Shown here: positions 31,230 through 44,599 of the stretch, in pieces
Position numbering within the stretch: the stretch's first letter is position 1
Layout of the letters: every line of letters starts with the position of its first letter
Assembly: GCA_017590115.1 (NCBI GenBank)
Contig: JAGGNK010010337.1
Coordinates: 5,345,679-5,409,678, forward strand
Reading direction: 5' to 3'
DNA length: 64,000 bases
From: Montifringilla adamsi
Taxonomy: Eukaryota > Chordata > Aves > Passeriformes > Passeridae
The notes under the pieces: generated by a model
Databases searched by the model: none
Told to the model about the DNA's origin: nothing
What the model saw: only the letters and a program-made list of their open reading frames with translations
Position numbers and translations under genes: made by a program

Positions 31230-34200
31230 TGGCGCTGCCTGGGGAGTCAGTGGAAAAAATTCCCCATCTAGAGATGGGAAATACCTAACCAGCTCAAAAA
31301 TGTGCTCACTTGAAAGGGAAAGGCCGTTTTCAGGTGAACTTGCATTCCTGTACTCAATGGATATGGATGGAAGCACGGCTTTGGGAAATTCAGACTCTGG
31401 TCTGTTTCAAGGCAGCCGGCAATTAACGATAGCTGTGTCCTGCTCAGACACGCACCTGGGCCAAACCAGGCTTCCAGAATTGCATGGAAGGAAGGACCTG
31501 CCCCTCCTGTCCCCTTGACACAGTGGGGCAGGGACATGCCATGGAGCTGCACATGAAGAACTTCTCTCAGCTCTCCTACATGCAACAGCAGCCCTGGTTT
31601 CAGCAGGCAGTGACGCATGGAGAGGAAAGATGGTCTGAAATAAAATACCCAATGTCGTCAACAGCCACAGATTAATTCAGTGAAATCGCTCGTTGCTGCA
31701 AGGAGTTAGTGAAAGAAAAACACTGGGAAGAGAATGCTGCCTGTGTGACAAATAAGGGTACACAGAGCTGTGTTTCACAGGGGAAGTGTTGATAAACAAC
31801 ACTAAACCCTCATGCTTCGGGGGAGCTAAGTGATGATAACTTGGGGGGCAGAGGAGACTTCTGCTAGCAGCTTGTTAGTCTCTGAACACATTTACCTCAT
31901 CCTTTACAGTTTAATTAAATACAGCACTGCTCTGAACCATTCAGGCGGTATCTGCTTGCCTAGACAAAGGTGCTTTGCAGAATTTTTTCTGTCAAGAGCA
32001 TGACAAGAATCCTTATGTTAGTACCACTGGCTGGAAATATGATGTGTAAATCTGCACTGCAGATAAACAAGTGCATCCTCTGCTTGCAGAGCTCTCTCGT
32101 GTTCTCGTTCACGAAGCACACCTGCTCTGCATGTCCATCACGCAGTTTCTTGGGTGTTCAACCTATCCCTGTGGATGTCAGTAAAGCCCCAATGGCAACC
32201 ATGTACATGCCTAAGACACAGTGCTACTCTCAGTCCAGCCCAACAAAAACAGTTCCTTCTGGAAGTGAGTCATATTTCTTCATCTTTTGAACCACTTCAA
32301 GCAATTTGTCTTGCAGACTTTCTGACTACATTTACATAAAATGCATCCTTCCTTTCTTTCTATTTTTGGTTCCATGCATGGGGTTATTTTAGATGGTGTG
32401 CTCAGAGGTCACTGTGACATACACACAGAGAGGAGAGCACGCTATGCTTTTGGTAGGTATTCTGTAATGTTTATGCAGGTGGCAGGCTCTTGGTTTCCCT
32501 GGGCACTCACCATGGATTTACATGCCAGCACAATGACAGAAAAGGGTAAGTTGCTGGTCACTGCCAGAAATGCCACAATTTTGTCTACAAAGTGCAGCTT
32601 GTAGACATGAATAACCTCACAAGACCCCTGGAAGAGAAGCTGGGAGTATGGGTTGCTGGCAAAACTGAGGAGGTGTAAAGGAGGATGGGATCATGGAAAG
32701 CTTCCAGGAATGGCTTGTGCATATGTACGGCATGGTTAGGAACTGTTCCTGCCTGGAATTTGAGTGCAGGCTATTATTTATATTCTCAAAGCTCTGCCAG
32801 TGCATGGTGCTTCCAGCATTAGAGCTAGAACTCAAGCCCTGAGCAAGTTGAAAGCTTTCATTCACATCTACAAGATGCAACAAGATCCTTTGAAGTCTGA
32901 AGGCAAATGAGGCTGGAAAATAAAATAGCCCACGTCCTTCAAAAGTTCCACCTTACAGTTTAGCGTCCTTCCCAACTCAGCCAGGTATCTTCAGGCTGGA
33001 AAAGGAATGACTGTGAGGTATATGAGAGAGGTTTCTGAGGTTGTGAGTGGCCTGGGAGCAGGGATGGGTCAAGCTTTGCTGTCCCTTCCTGTACAAGAAC
33101 AGGCAGCATTACAGGGAGTTAGTAGGAGTCAGGCTGTAAAACAAAGAGAAGGAGATGGCTCTTCATGCAACAGGCAGTAGATCTGTGAATCTTCTTACCA
33201 AAGGATGTTGTGGATATGAGAAGCTTGCATGGATTCAATGAAAGTTCACAGAAGAGAAATCCTCTGAGAGTTACTAAATAGATAGAAACTCTATCTGGCT
33301 CAGGAAGTTCCTGAGCTGAAAATAGTTGGAGGCTGGGACAACACTGAGGGGAAGTATTGTATATGCTTGCCCTTGTTCTTACTCTCCCTAGACTTCCACT
33401 CACGGGCTTTGTTGGGGTCTGGATGTCAGGTTAGACAGACCTTTAGTCTGACCCAGTGGAGCTGGTTTTATGTCCTTATGTAACTTCAAATACAGACAAG
33501 ATGGGTTCTTGCATGGTTCCTTCCCAAAGCTCACCACCCTCAAGCCCCCTCACCCGCTGTTCACCACAGCTCAAGCACCAAGCACACCTTTTTCCAGGCT
33601 GCATTTGACTGAGCAGCTGAAGAGCCTGACTGCTGGCAGACATATTTTTTGAACAGCTTAAGTTTTGTATGCCTGAAATACACTCACTCTTGGGGTTTGA
33701 TGCTATCAATTGTTTGGCAATAACATCAATGTTGGTCACTGCTGCCTCTCTCGCCTCTGTGATGCCCTATTTGTTCCCATCTCAGCAAAGAGTTTCAAAA
33801 CTATTCTGAACTCAACTGTTTGTTTGCAGCAAATTATAATTCTGCTCTGGTCACCACTTGGTACCAAGTTTGGCTATGGAAATTGAGTCCTTATTGACAT
33901 CTGTGTTGAAAATTGCTGAAGCTGCCAAGACGTGTAAATCTGCACATATCTCAGATGAACTGCTTTGGGACTTTATTCTTCCTACTTGGGATATGTTTTA
34001 AAGGCTTTATTTGTAGCAATAACAGTCAGAGCCTTTCTCACCCCTCTCTTCCCTGAAAAACAGTATTTGAAAGATGAATCTTTGAATAACAACCAAGAGC
34101 CCTTGTTAGCCTTCCCTTCACCTCTTCTCAGCTGCTCTCCTGTCCTGGGTCTCTCACTGTGGCTTTGAGAAACTGCTGTAAACTAAAAGCAAGAAGAACA

Positions 34201-37200
34201 GCAGTTGGCTCTGAAGGGGAATTGGGAAAAAATGGTCTGGAAAAAAAGAAAGAACGTGAGAAAATATGTATACCTGTAGCTTGTTGACTGTCTTCTCTCT
34301 CCCAGATAGTTAGAGGGAGAAGCATGCATAGCTAGAGCAAGAACTGTCTTCTGAGATGAATACATGAAGATTTTTGGGATTTCATAGCAAGCCATCTGTT
34401 GTGGAAACAAAAACCCTAGCTCTCTTGCAGTTCAAAACTTGCTGGGGTCGATGGTGTCCAAGTATCAGCATGTTTGCAGCACTGCAAGGATTACTTGATG
34501 CAGAATTGTGGTCCTAACTTTGCCATCCTTGTTGTCACACCGACTGTGGATCCCCACTGAGGAAGTTTCAAAATTAGCCAAGGACCACTTGGAGACCTCC
34601 AAAAATGGACTACTGTTGCAATGGGTGTAGTGGGATTCTTGCCTCAGGTGAGATTCACATTATTGATACTCTTATTACTTTTTGCTGCTCCTCAAATAAT
34701 GGCAGAAGCTATTTTTAGCAGTTTGGACCCTAATGTTTAAGAAAAAGAAAAAAAAAAAAGATAAAACCCAACCCCTTTGTGAGCCATTTCCACAACAATA
34801 ACTTGTAGCAGGGAGGAAAGAGAGTAGGCCAAAATATGTAGCCCTCTTCACCAAATAAGGACCCTTGTAAGGGCAGGCGCCAAGGACTGCAAGGTTTAGG
34901 AAGGACAGGGAGGGCTTTGGAGTGGAAGAGTGAATCAGCATGGCCATCAGGTCACACCCACATGAATAATACCTTTCACTTCCCTTGAATTGTACATTGT
35001 AATAAAAACCTAGCTGCCTTTTTTTGGTATTCTAGCATCTGCCTGAGAAGAGTCAGATGTGAAATTAGGTTTCCTGTACCTTAAGAGATTAATTTAGTTT
35101 AAACTAAAAATCAGGGCACATGTACTGTCGGGAGTCAAGAAGCCTCAAATGACATATGACTCCCTTTTAATACTATTCTTTTTTTGGTATGTGTGCTGTG
35201 TGAATCTAAACATTGAATAAAATGTGTTTTCTTGAAAATTCCTCCCAAATTTTAGAAGTTTACCACTATTAGGAATCTCACTTGTGCAAGTGCCATGTGC
35301 AAGCATCTGCAAAACCAAAGGTGATCACATTGCCAGCTGCTCAGTTTCCTGGGGCCCTGTGGAGGCACTGCCATACTAATAGGGAAATATTAACTCCTTT
35401 TGTTGTCCTTGAAGTATTCTGTGCTTGCCCATAACACATCAGCTCACCTGCCTTCCTTCTGAGCACCTGAAGGAGAATCCCTGGCTTGTGTTACTCTTCC
35501 AGTGTGCCTCATGGCAGGAAAGAAGCAGAGTCTGTATCTTAACTACTACGGGATATTACAGCAGGGGCAGGACTGTACTGCCATTAGAGAATGGCAAAAA
35601 CCCCACGCTGAAATGTGATGTTTTCCTTCAGAGGCCCATAACAGATTTCCCTTCTCACAGAGGGAATGTCGATGGGAATTTCCCCGGTGACTGTAAGTAC
35701 ACCATCTTTATCTGAAAGTAACTCAAGATAAATTTTTCCATGGAAAAATTTTCCCTGTGAACTAGTAAAGGCTGTTAAGCGTCTCGGACAGCCCTGGCTG
35801 AACTTTCTTACACTTTTAAGTTCTATGCTACTAAAAGAAGCATTTGCAGTTTTGCCACAAGGTCAGCTCTGTCCCCTTAGTGTTAAAGATATATGACTGG
35901 CAGGAGACTGCTGTGCCCAGCTGGAAATGAACATATACTACTGCTCACTTCGCTCAGAGAATACCAGCTTCTGGACAAGATACAATGAGAAAAAGATGGA
36001 AGAAAAGTTGTATAGATATTAGGGTTGCTGAGTGCAGACTAAACAGATCATGTCAAAATCTTCTTCAGGTCCAGATGCCTTATTGCTCTCCCATCTTACA
36101 AGCAAACAGTTTTAAAACATTTTAGGTCAAAATTGGTACCGCCTCTGATTCATGGACAAAAGCCTCTGGCATGAGGCCTTTCTGGAGTTTCCATGCCTCT
36201 AAAGATCTAAGACAGTCTGATGGTACCCTCAAATACCAGAAGGAGTCATAAGGCATGTCATAAACCATTTTCTGTCATCTTCTTTTTCCACCAGGTGTAA
36301 ATCCCTGCCACAACTCCATTATATGTTTGGGAGTGGACAGAAGGTTTTTTCTTGAAATCTTGTAAATAAATCTTAAGACTTGTTTATTCCACCCATTCTC
36401 TGTTTTGGGAGGTGGCACTGGCTAACTCACTGGGTTTATGGCACAGGTTTTTTCTGCATTGGTTCTCTGGTTGCAGCCATAAAAATTGACATTAGGCCAC
36501 AATTTTATAACCAGAGCCACGTGTAACCCAGGCCCACCTACTCAAGCCAGTGGCAGAACACCAAGGGCAGGTGCATCCCAAGTCATCTCTCAGGGCCACG
36601 TCATCTGGTTACACATCAACATTATTTCCTGAGATGGAGCAAACACAAACCCAATTTTTAATGAAGTGTGATTTCACTTTGTTAGGAAATGCACCTTCCC
36701 CAACACTACCATGTTGTATCGATGTACTGCTTCAGCCAGTGGTAAGGACAGCTAAAAAGTGGCAGCTCTCGTGCTGCTTGTGGCTTTTGCTGGCCATAGT
36801 TTTCTCCCATGGTTTCCTTGCCTCTGGCCAATATGTTTCTGCGGTCACCCACAGGCTCAGCTGCTAAGCCCACAGGGGCAAGGGCCCTCCACATCTGGAA
36901 GCCCTGAGCAGACCAAGCTCTGGAGCCACAGCAGGAGCCACCACACTCATTGCCACCACCTCCTCCTCCCAGCCAGCTGGAAGGAGACAAAAATTTCCAT
37001 CTCTCTTGTCCTTCTTCCTTCTTAAAGTGGAATTTCAAGGAACTGTGTCAAGTCAACAGTCTGGGACAAAGACAAAAAAAAAAACAAACCACCACCAACA
37101 AAAAAAAAAAAGCACATCCAGGAACACCCTGGAATTTCCTAGTGATTGCTGATAGCAGATGAAAGGCACTGAAGAACAGCATCGATGATTACAATGATTA

Positions 37201-37450
37201 ATGTTTCTTTCCATGTGAATACTACCGAAAGAGGACAGATTGTGTGCCTTGAGAGAGCAGCATTCCTTTGTCTTGCTCATCTGCCCCTTGCAAAGACCTT
37301 TATCTGTTTTTCAAATCCAAAAATGGCTCATAAGAAAATAAGTCCTCCCAGCCTCACAGGTTGTGTCATTATTCTAAGCCTGTCCTCTGAAGGCTGGTCA
37401 AAATTAAACCGACAATACTTCAGGTCTTTCCCCTCCCATTTATTCCTCTC
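31230..37450. other. Intergenic DNA, no gene recognised
   Basis: Mostly unique, moderately AT-rich sequence with many stops in all frames. No repeat family, RNA gene or coding exon was recognised. A-rich tracts occur near 34741-34760 and 37073-37111. Confidence 0.65.
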
Positions 37451-37459
37451 TCTGCTAAG

Positions 37460-37680
37460 GGGACCCCATTTTAATCATTATTTAGGAAAAGACAGCTGCT
37501 TCCTGTTTGTATCATTAATTTATTTTGTTTCCTGAAGGGAAGCTTCGGTGAAAAGAATCTTTGGATAGCTGGAACGTCTTACAAAATATCACTGGCTGCA
37601 CGGGCCAAGGTTAAATACAATAGCTAGGTTTATTTTTAAATGATTATTATTTTTCTAAATCCATGCCAAAGCAGAGACTA
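37460..37680. promoter_or_regulatory. Candidate distal enhancer (E-box and MEF2-type motifs)
   Basis: CAGCTG at 37493-37498 is flanked by ttaatcattatttaggaaaa and gcttcctgtttgtatcatta, and TTATTTTTAA, a match to the MEF2 consensus, lies at 37630-37639. The AT-rich, motif-dense block stands out from its neighbours. Muscle and mesoderm enhancers lie downstream of IGF2 in mammals, so an enhancer with these motifs would be reasonable. This is inference from motifs only. Confidence 0.3.
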
Positions 37681-37974
37681 AAATTCTAGCACACATAACT
37701 AAGCTTTTACAGTAAATTCTGCCTTTCCTACAAAACTCCCCAGAAGGGAGACGGACATTCTTAGTTACAACAAAAGCTAAAACACCAATTTCCCTCCAAC
37801 TATTATGAAAAGCAAGGCCGGAGGGAGATGAGGTGCGGTTCCCTTTCTCCAGTTTCTCAAAACCTCATGCTCTGGTGAATTTGATATGCTGAAATCATTC
37901 CTGGCCTTCCACAGGAATCATGATAGCCTTCCACAATGAGATGAGTGGCTCGGTGTGCAGTAAATGTTATTTAT

Positions 37975-38690
37975 GCCAATTTTAACAAGGTTTTCAACAC
38001 TGTCTCCTATAACATCCTTACAGACAAACTGATGGAATATGGATGACATAAATGGATAGTGAGGTGGCTTGAAATCTGGCTGAAGTTACAGAAACAGAGC
38101 ACATGGCTGTGGTGCCATTCAGAGGGACTTCAGGAGGCTGGAGGTATGGGTCAACAGGAAACTCAGGTTTAAAGGGGAATGGGATGTCCTGAACATGGAG
38201 AAGGATAACCTCAGACAGAAGTATGGACTGGGAGATGATCAGCCAGCTGGAAAACAGCTCTGCAGAAAAAGACCTTAATGTCCTGGTGCACAACAAACTG
38301 AATGTCAACCAGCAACATGGCCTCATGGCCAAAAAAGATGCCAAAAACATTCTAGGCTTCATTATGATGAGCACTGCCAGCAAGTCCAGGAAGGTGATCC
38401 AACTCTGGAGAGCTGTGTCCAGTTCTGGGTGTCTCAGTACAAAACATGGATGTGCTGGAGCAAGCCCAGCAAAGAACCCTAAATATGATTAAGGGACTGC
38501 AACATCTACTGTGGGAGAGGGACCGTGAGAGCTGTGCCTGCTGAGCCCAGAGAAGAGAAAGCTCAGGGGGATCTTACCACTATGTATAAACATCTGATGG
38601 GGGAGGAAGGATGGAGACAGACTCTTCCCAGTGATGCCCAGTGGCAGGATAAGAGGTCATGTGCACAAGCTCTTCGGGACTGATAGTGAG
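37975..38690 (+). mobile_element. CR1 LINE fragment, internally deleted
   Basis: The 5' part resembles the CR1 reverse transcriptase region (aaggttttcaacactgtctc, then cataacatcc-like and gaggtggcttgaaatctggc words, reading like FSKAFDTVSHNI). After about 38090 it jumps to the later part of the CR1 sequence (gccattcagagggacttcag, then ggaaaacagctctgcagaaa, agcaacatggcctcatggcc, gtccagttctgggt). The last recognisable words are near 38660 (ggataagaggtcatgtgcac). Many stops and frameshifts; not functional. Confidence 0.85.
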
Positions 38691-38699
38691 ATGCAAGTC

Positions 38700-41600
38700 A
38701 TACCACCAACACCATCCTTGACTACGTGAGGAGCTGTGAGCTCCGCTTTGCACCAAGTCAGGTCTGTTGCAGCATTTTTGGAGGCTGTTAACACTGTTCT
38801 AAGCCCTCCACCCAGCCCCCATTCACCCTCTCACTGTTTTGGCCTCATCCCTTCCATTTGTTTTAGCTGAGAGGTGCCCACTGGCCCTGGAAGCCCCTCT
38901 GATGTCCAGTCTTCCTGCTGGGAGGAATTATTTGGCACCAGCACTATAGATCTTTTCACAAGACCAAAGATTATGGGAGGTTTTATTTAATGCACATGAA
39001 GTAACCCCTTGCCCCCTGCCCTGTTTTTTCTGGTTTCCTTTCTTATGCTTGGTTCTCTCCTTCATGAGGAGCTTTCACATGCCAAGCTGCTTTGATGGAA
39101 ACCACTACTTGAGAAAGAAAAATTGCATGAGATTTTTTTTTTCTACTCCCTCTTTCTATATTGGGTATAGCTTAAAATTGAATAATGAGCATTTGTTTTC
39201 TTAGAGGAGTATTTAACACTGCAAATCCAGCCATGAGAGGCAGAATATGATAAGATATACTCCAAAGAATGGTGTTGAAAACAATAACAAAGCAGACAAG
39301 GTTTTTTATATAGGGAAAGCTAGACTTTATTCCTTGCACATCAAGTGACTAAAATGACTGACGATTTACTGCACCCTTCCCTGGCTACATAACTTCATCT
39401 TGAAGTGAACACTCAGTTTGGCAAAGTTAAAAGCTACTGAAAAGCAACCTTTTAGGAAAAGTACCAGATAACTTTTGGTGTACGCTAAGACTGCTGACAG
39501 CAAGCCAGGGCAGGATTTCCAGCAGAAAGTGATTGCTGCACATGGGCTTGCGTAGAGGAAGAAAGGTGGAATGAGCAATGTGCTGGAGAAGGCACATCCT
39601 CCTACGCCACAGAAACGTGGCACCCTTGGGCTGCACATGATGAGCAGCATGAATGAATGAGTGCTGCAACCGCACACAGATTTAACTTCTGTCACATCCC
39701 AGGATTTCTTCCCCCAGGAAAGAAATAATATTACAATGTGCATTAATGACCATTCTGTGCAGGCAAGAACCAATGTTTACAATTGTGACTGAATTTGAGG
39801 CTCATTCCCCCAGGACTAACAGCCACTATTTGAGATGTTCCCAGTGTTGTCTGGACACTGGTTAACACATACAATGCTGCTACACCATTTCCCAGCTGCG
39901 CCCATGTCCAAGGCTGGGCTCCCACTCCACTGCTGCAGCTGGCTGAGGCACAGCCCTGGATTTATAAAAGACTTGAGCTTTATTTTTTCTCCAGGAGATG
40001 GGTGGGAGACTTTTGATGGTACTATTTCCTGCTGGATGGACAGAATTTAGAAGAAAAATAAAACTTTAACCTCTTCACTCAACTATAGTGAGAAGACAAT
40101 CTCACCATTGGGCAAGGTTTATTCTGCTGGGAAGCTCAGGCTATTCCCATGCTGGGTATAAGACAAGGTCAACAGCAGCAGTCTCCAGGAATATTAATCT
40201 TTCACCCCTCAGACTGTGCCACGGGTAATTAATCACCTGATTGCATAACTTCTTGTAAGACAGGAAAAATAAGCTGCCTTTGCCAGCTTTTTGGACAAGC
40301 TATTTCACATACATTTGAACTTTCTTCCAGTACTTGTTGGGTTTTGATTGCAATGAATGAATTCCATCCAAAGCCTTTCCCAGCCGTGGAAGAGCCAGAC
40401 AGCATGGAGGCGCACAGTGTCCCAGTGCAACACTGGGGAGTGGGTCACTGTGCTGTTTTCAGGGGATCTGTCTGGCCTCCCAATGGGTGGGGAAAGGCAC
40501 ATCATCCAGCAGAGCAGCTCAACCCAGGGGGAATAGCAGAGCACCATGTTACCCTGCATTTTACATCTGTATGCAATTGAAAGCAGGGTCTGGCCGAGTT
40601 GCTGCTGACCCCAGAGAGCTGCAACTTGTTTAAGAGCAAGGAAATCGTGGAGTTTAATCCTAGAAAGTGAAGTTGTGTTTTGCTACGATCACCTGGGACA
40701 AGCCACTACAATAGGTCCAGCTGCAGGAGATCTTCAGGCCCTGGAAATCATGTAAGGCTGTGAGGGGTGTTGAGCCAAGTGCATTGCTGGAGTGGTTGAA
40801 TATCAGCTAATCCCATCTCCCCAACATGCTGCAGGACTCTATCTTCCTTTCTACAGCTTTACTAAATGGCTGTGAGAAACCTAGGTTTTCTTTAAAAACA
40901 TTTTATATGAGGTTGTAATGAAATGGGAAACAGTGGTTCAGGTCTATCTCATGCCTCATGCTCACAAGGACCATCCCCATAAACCAGCTAGCTTCTTACC
41001 CTGAGCCTCTAATACTGGGTGAAGGTGAAGGCATTCCTGACTGCCTCAGTACTGGGGGCACCCTTTAGCAGCTCTGAGCACTTCACCACCCCACTGCTGC
41101 AGCCCAAAGTGGGTAGTGGCCATCCTTTGGCTCTTTGGATTGCCCCTGTTAAATATTTGGTGAAGCTTCCCACTTAACCATCTGAGTGGCTCAGAATATT
41201 TTCTGCCTGTGCTGCCTTGACTTAATGGTGATACACGGTGATACAGAAGCAGTAATGATTTAAGTGTTGTCCTGAGTCCTAAAGTGGAGGGTTCTCAGTC
41301 ACACACTGAAAAAATATTTAGTGGCCACAAGAACCAGAACTAGATGAGACTGATAGATGCAAGCACTATTCCTTAACAGGTCCTGGAAAAGCATTCAGGA
41401 AGCTTGGTTTGAAAGTGTTCCTGTAAAGATCACTTTGTCCTTTGGCTCTAGGCAGCTCTTTGGCAAAACCTGAGAAAATTTCCCTGTATTAAGTGTTTTG
41501 AGATCCTTGCAGGAAAGATGCTAATAAAGTGGGTGCCTTAGATATGGCTATGCAAGGCTACTTCTTGCTCCAAGCGCTACAGGTGACACATGGGCAACTG

Positions 41601-43540
41601 GCACAGTGAAATGCAGTTTTCCAAAGCCACAATGACTGGGGACAAGAGAGTAGAGCAGAAATCCCATGCACGTGCAGTCACACTGCAGATGCTGCCGTAG
41701 AGGGTCATGCTTGCAGCTCATCTGCTTAACCTAAGGCTCCCCAAAGAAAGGAGGAAGAGAGCAACTCCTCACTTGATCAGGGCACCAGAGACCTCCAAGA
41801 AACACCCTACAGCTCTTTAGCTGGTTGCTCTGCCTTATGCTTCATGGAGCAATCCCCTCTATTAAGCAAGATGTGATGAGAGTTTTGATATATTCCCGGC
41901 CACGCACAGTAACTTTTGCTCCTCACTGTGCAATGTGTGGCCACCAGCGGGTCACACTCCATCTGGCCACACTTAAAGGGCTATCAAGAATAGGTCACCC
42001 ACATGAATTTCCTCCAGCTCTGATGTTGCACCAATGTAATGACATGACACTGCTGAATTACAGACAAATTAGAGCCAAGGCCAGGCGCAGCTATTCCCCA
42101 GGTACCTTTCACATGAATAAACAAGATAAAGTCTGGGAGGAAAAGCACAGGAAATGGTTCTATTTACAGCATGATCACACATCTTCCAAAAGCAACTGAG
42201 CCAGCTGGACAACTTACTATCTTGAACCACTCTCCTGCTGCAGGATGCTGCCCCTTCAGATTGGTTGGCAAGGAACTGAAAGAAGCTCAGAAAGCAACCG
42301 CCCAGGCAGTTCAGACACCAAAAAGGATAATAACTTCCAACAGGCAATGGTGAGGACAGAACAGAGGGGCTGATGCCTTCAGCCAAATGCTAAGTAACAC
42401 AGCAGGAAACTAGATAATTTTAAGACAGCAGCAAGAGAACCAGTAGGAACAAGTTCACCCAAATATATCACGGCTCATGGACCATGAAGCATTCCATCTC
42501 CATCCATAGAAACCTTGCTGCCAGCTCAGTTTCCTGGAAGGAGAATCTGCTTTAACCAAGGTTTAGCTACTCCCATGACGGGCAATGCAGAACCAGCTTA
42601 GGACAGAACTTAGGATGTTCAAAGCAGCTGCAAAACTCTTAAAAAAATAATATTTCATATTAACTTGATAAGTGCAAGAAAGACTTACCCATTGCCTTCC
42701 TCACTTTCTCCACTACTAATAGAGGAGAAGAAAAGAGGAACATCATAGTCTGATCAGCTGGGGAGGATCACCTTGTCATTTGGGAATATGACATAGATGG
42801 GTACAGGTCAGTTAATTTACATTAAAAGTAGTGGAGCATCTAAGCTGAGCAAGCCAAGAATTGTGTTTTCTTAAGCAAAATTCAAATAGACAGCTGAAGA
42901 TAGGTCACTGGTCACTGCTGAGTGGCATCCTTATATTGAGTCTTGACCAGTGGTGGACAAAGCTGGTTTTCAGCAAGGTCCCCACCAACACCAGGCCCCT
43001 CTGCCTCTTCTCTGAGAGGCTGAATATCAGAGTCCCATGACCTGGGTTTGAAGTAATTGCTACTGTCAGGAGCAGCTACTTTTCCCCTAGCTGATTATGA
43101 ATCAAACATTCCAATTCAATAAAATAAAGCCCAAATCACCCTGGATTTTGCACATATGTATAACAGTGTTCAGATGTGTGAGTGTAGGCAGGAATTATTG
43201 AGGGCAGCAAGGAAAGCTTCAGGTTGTATAATATCTGTGTCTGTGAGTTAACATGAGACTGTTGCTGCCTCTTGCATTTCAAATTTTCCTGAGCAACTTT
43301 GTAAAGCGTTGGTGGGGTAGAAGAGGGGTAGAAGAAGATTTTGCTTCTCTCATTTACAGGACAGCTCAGCCAACGAGGCAACTGAATCAATGGCTTTGGT
43401 GGGACATTTACTGCCCATAGCAGTGTCCCAGAAACAAAAATACCTGTGAAGTCCATTTTGGATGTGAGGAGAGAGACCTGTGAGTGTAATGCTTGTGGCT
43501 AAAGTAGATGATACAGAGCTGATTTTACTGATTTTTTTTT
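38700..43540. other. Intergenic DNA, no gene recognised
   Basis: Unique sequence with stops in every frame. A homeodomain/HNF1-like site with a C/EBP-like neighbour is at 40224-40248. No RNA gene or further repeat was recognised. Confidence 0.65.
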
Positions 43541-43557
43541 TCTTTGCTCACCTCTCC

Positions 43558-44587
43558 CCTCCAAGATGGTTGCAAAGAAATTCCAAACTCCTTGCTGAAA
43601 GTGCTAAGGCACATGGGGAGCAGGGAGGTGATCAAGACAACCAGCACAGCTTCTCCAAGGGGAACTCCTGCCTGACCAGCATAGTGGCCTTCTATGATGG
43701 AGTGACTGGACAAGAAAAGGGATACAGGTGTAATTTTCCTGGGTTTCTGTAAAGCCTTTGACACGGTCCCCCACAACATCCTTCTCTTTACACTGGAGAG
43801 AGATGGATTTGATGAGTGGACTGTTAGATGGATAAGAAGATGACTGTAGGGTCACATGAATGGCTCAGAGTCCCAGTGGATTCAGTGGCAAGTAATGTCC
43901 CTCAGGGGTCTCTATGGGGACAAGGGTTATTTCATATCTTCATTAATGACGCAGGTGAAGGGATCGTGCTCTGGGATGCAGCAGGAGAATCATGGCCAGG
44001 AGGGTGAGGCAGGTGATTCTTTCCCTCTGCTCTGGTGAGACCCCACCTGCAGTGCTGCATCCAGCTCTGTGTCCCCAGCACAGGAAAGAACTTGGACTTA
44101 CTGGAACAAGTCCAAAGGAGGACCACCAAGTTTATAAGAGGGATGGAGCATCTCTCCTATGAGGAAAGGCTGAGAAAATTTGGGTTGTTCAACCTGAAAA
44201 GGAGAAGGCTTTGGGTTGAATAATTTCAGCCTTCCAGTACCTGAAGGGAGCCTACAGGAAAGATGGAAAGGGACTTTCTAGAAGAGACTGTAGAGACAGG
44301 ACAAGGCACAATGGCTTCAAACTTAAAGACAGTAGGTTTACATTGGATATTAGCAAAAAAATGTTTATTAGGCATGGTGAGACACTGGAACAGTGTTGCA
44401 CAGAGAAGCTGTTGATGGTGCTTCACTTCCAGCCCCATCTCTAGAAGTGTTTAAGGCCAGGTTGGATGGATTCTGAGCACCCTGCTCCAGTGGAAGAAGT
44501 CCCCATCCACAGCAGGGGGGTTTGGAATTAGATGGTATTTAAGGTTTCTTCCAACCAAAACCATACTACAATTCTATTATTCTGTAG
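43558..44587 (+). mobile_element. CR1 LINE fragment, 3' end intact, internally deleted
   Basis: The copy begins near ccaagatggttgcaaagaaa. It passes through CR1 reverse transcriptase words (gcctttgacacggtccccca then caacatcc; gtccctcaggggtctctatg), then after about 43965 jumps to ctggtgagaccccacctgca and continues without a large gap to the diagnostic CR1 tail (gggggtttggaattagatgg, then ccttccaacc-like, ending attctattattctg). It has many stops. It is the longest repeat in the window and is transcriptionally parallel to IGF2. Confidence 0.92.
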
Positions 44588-44599
44588 ATTATTAATGCC

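Noticed and set aside
41944..41960. CTCF-like word ccaccagcgggtcacac
   Set aside because: Several mismatches at key core positions; weaker than the site at 27864.
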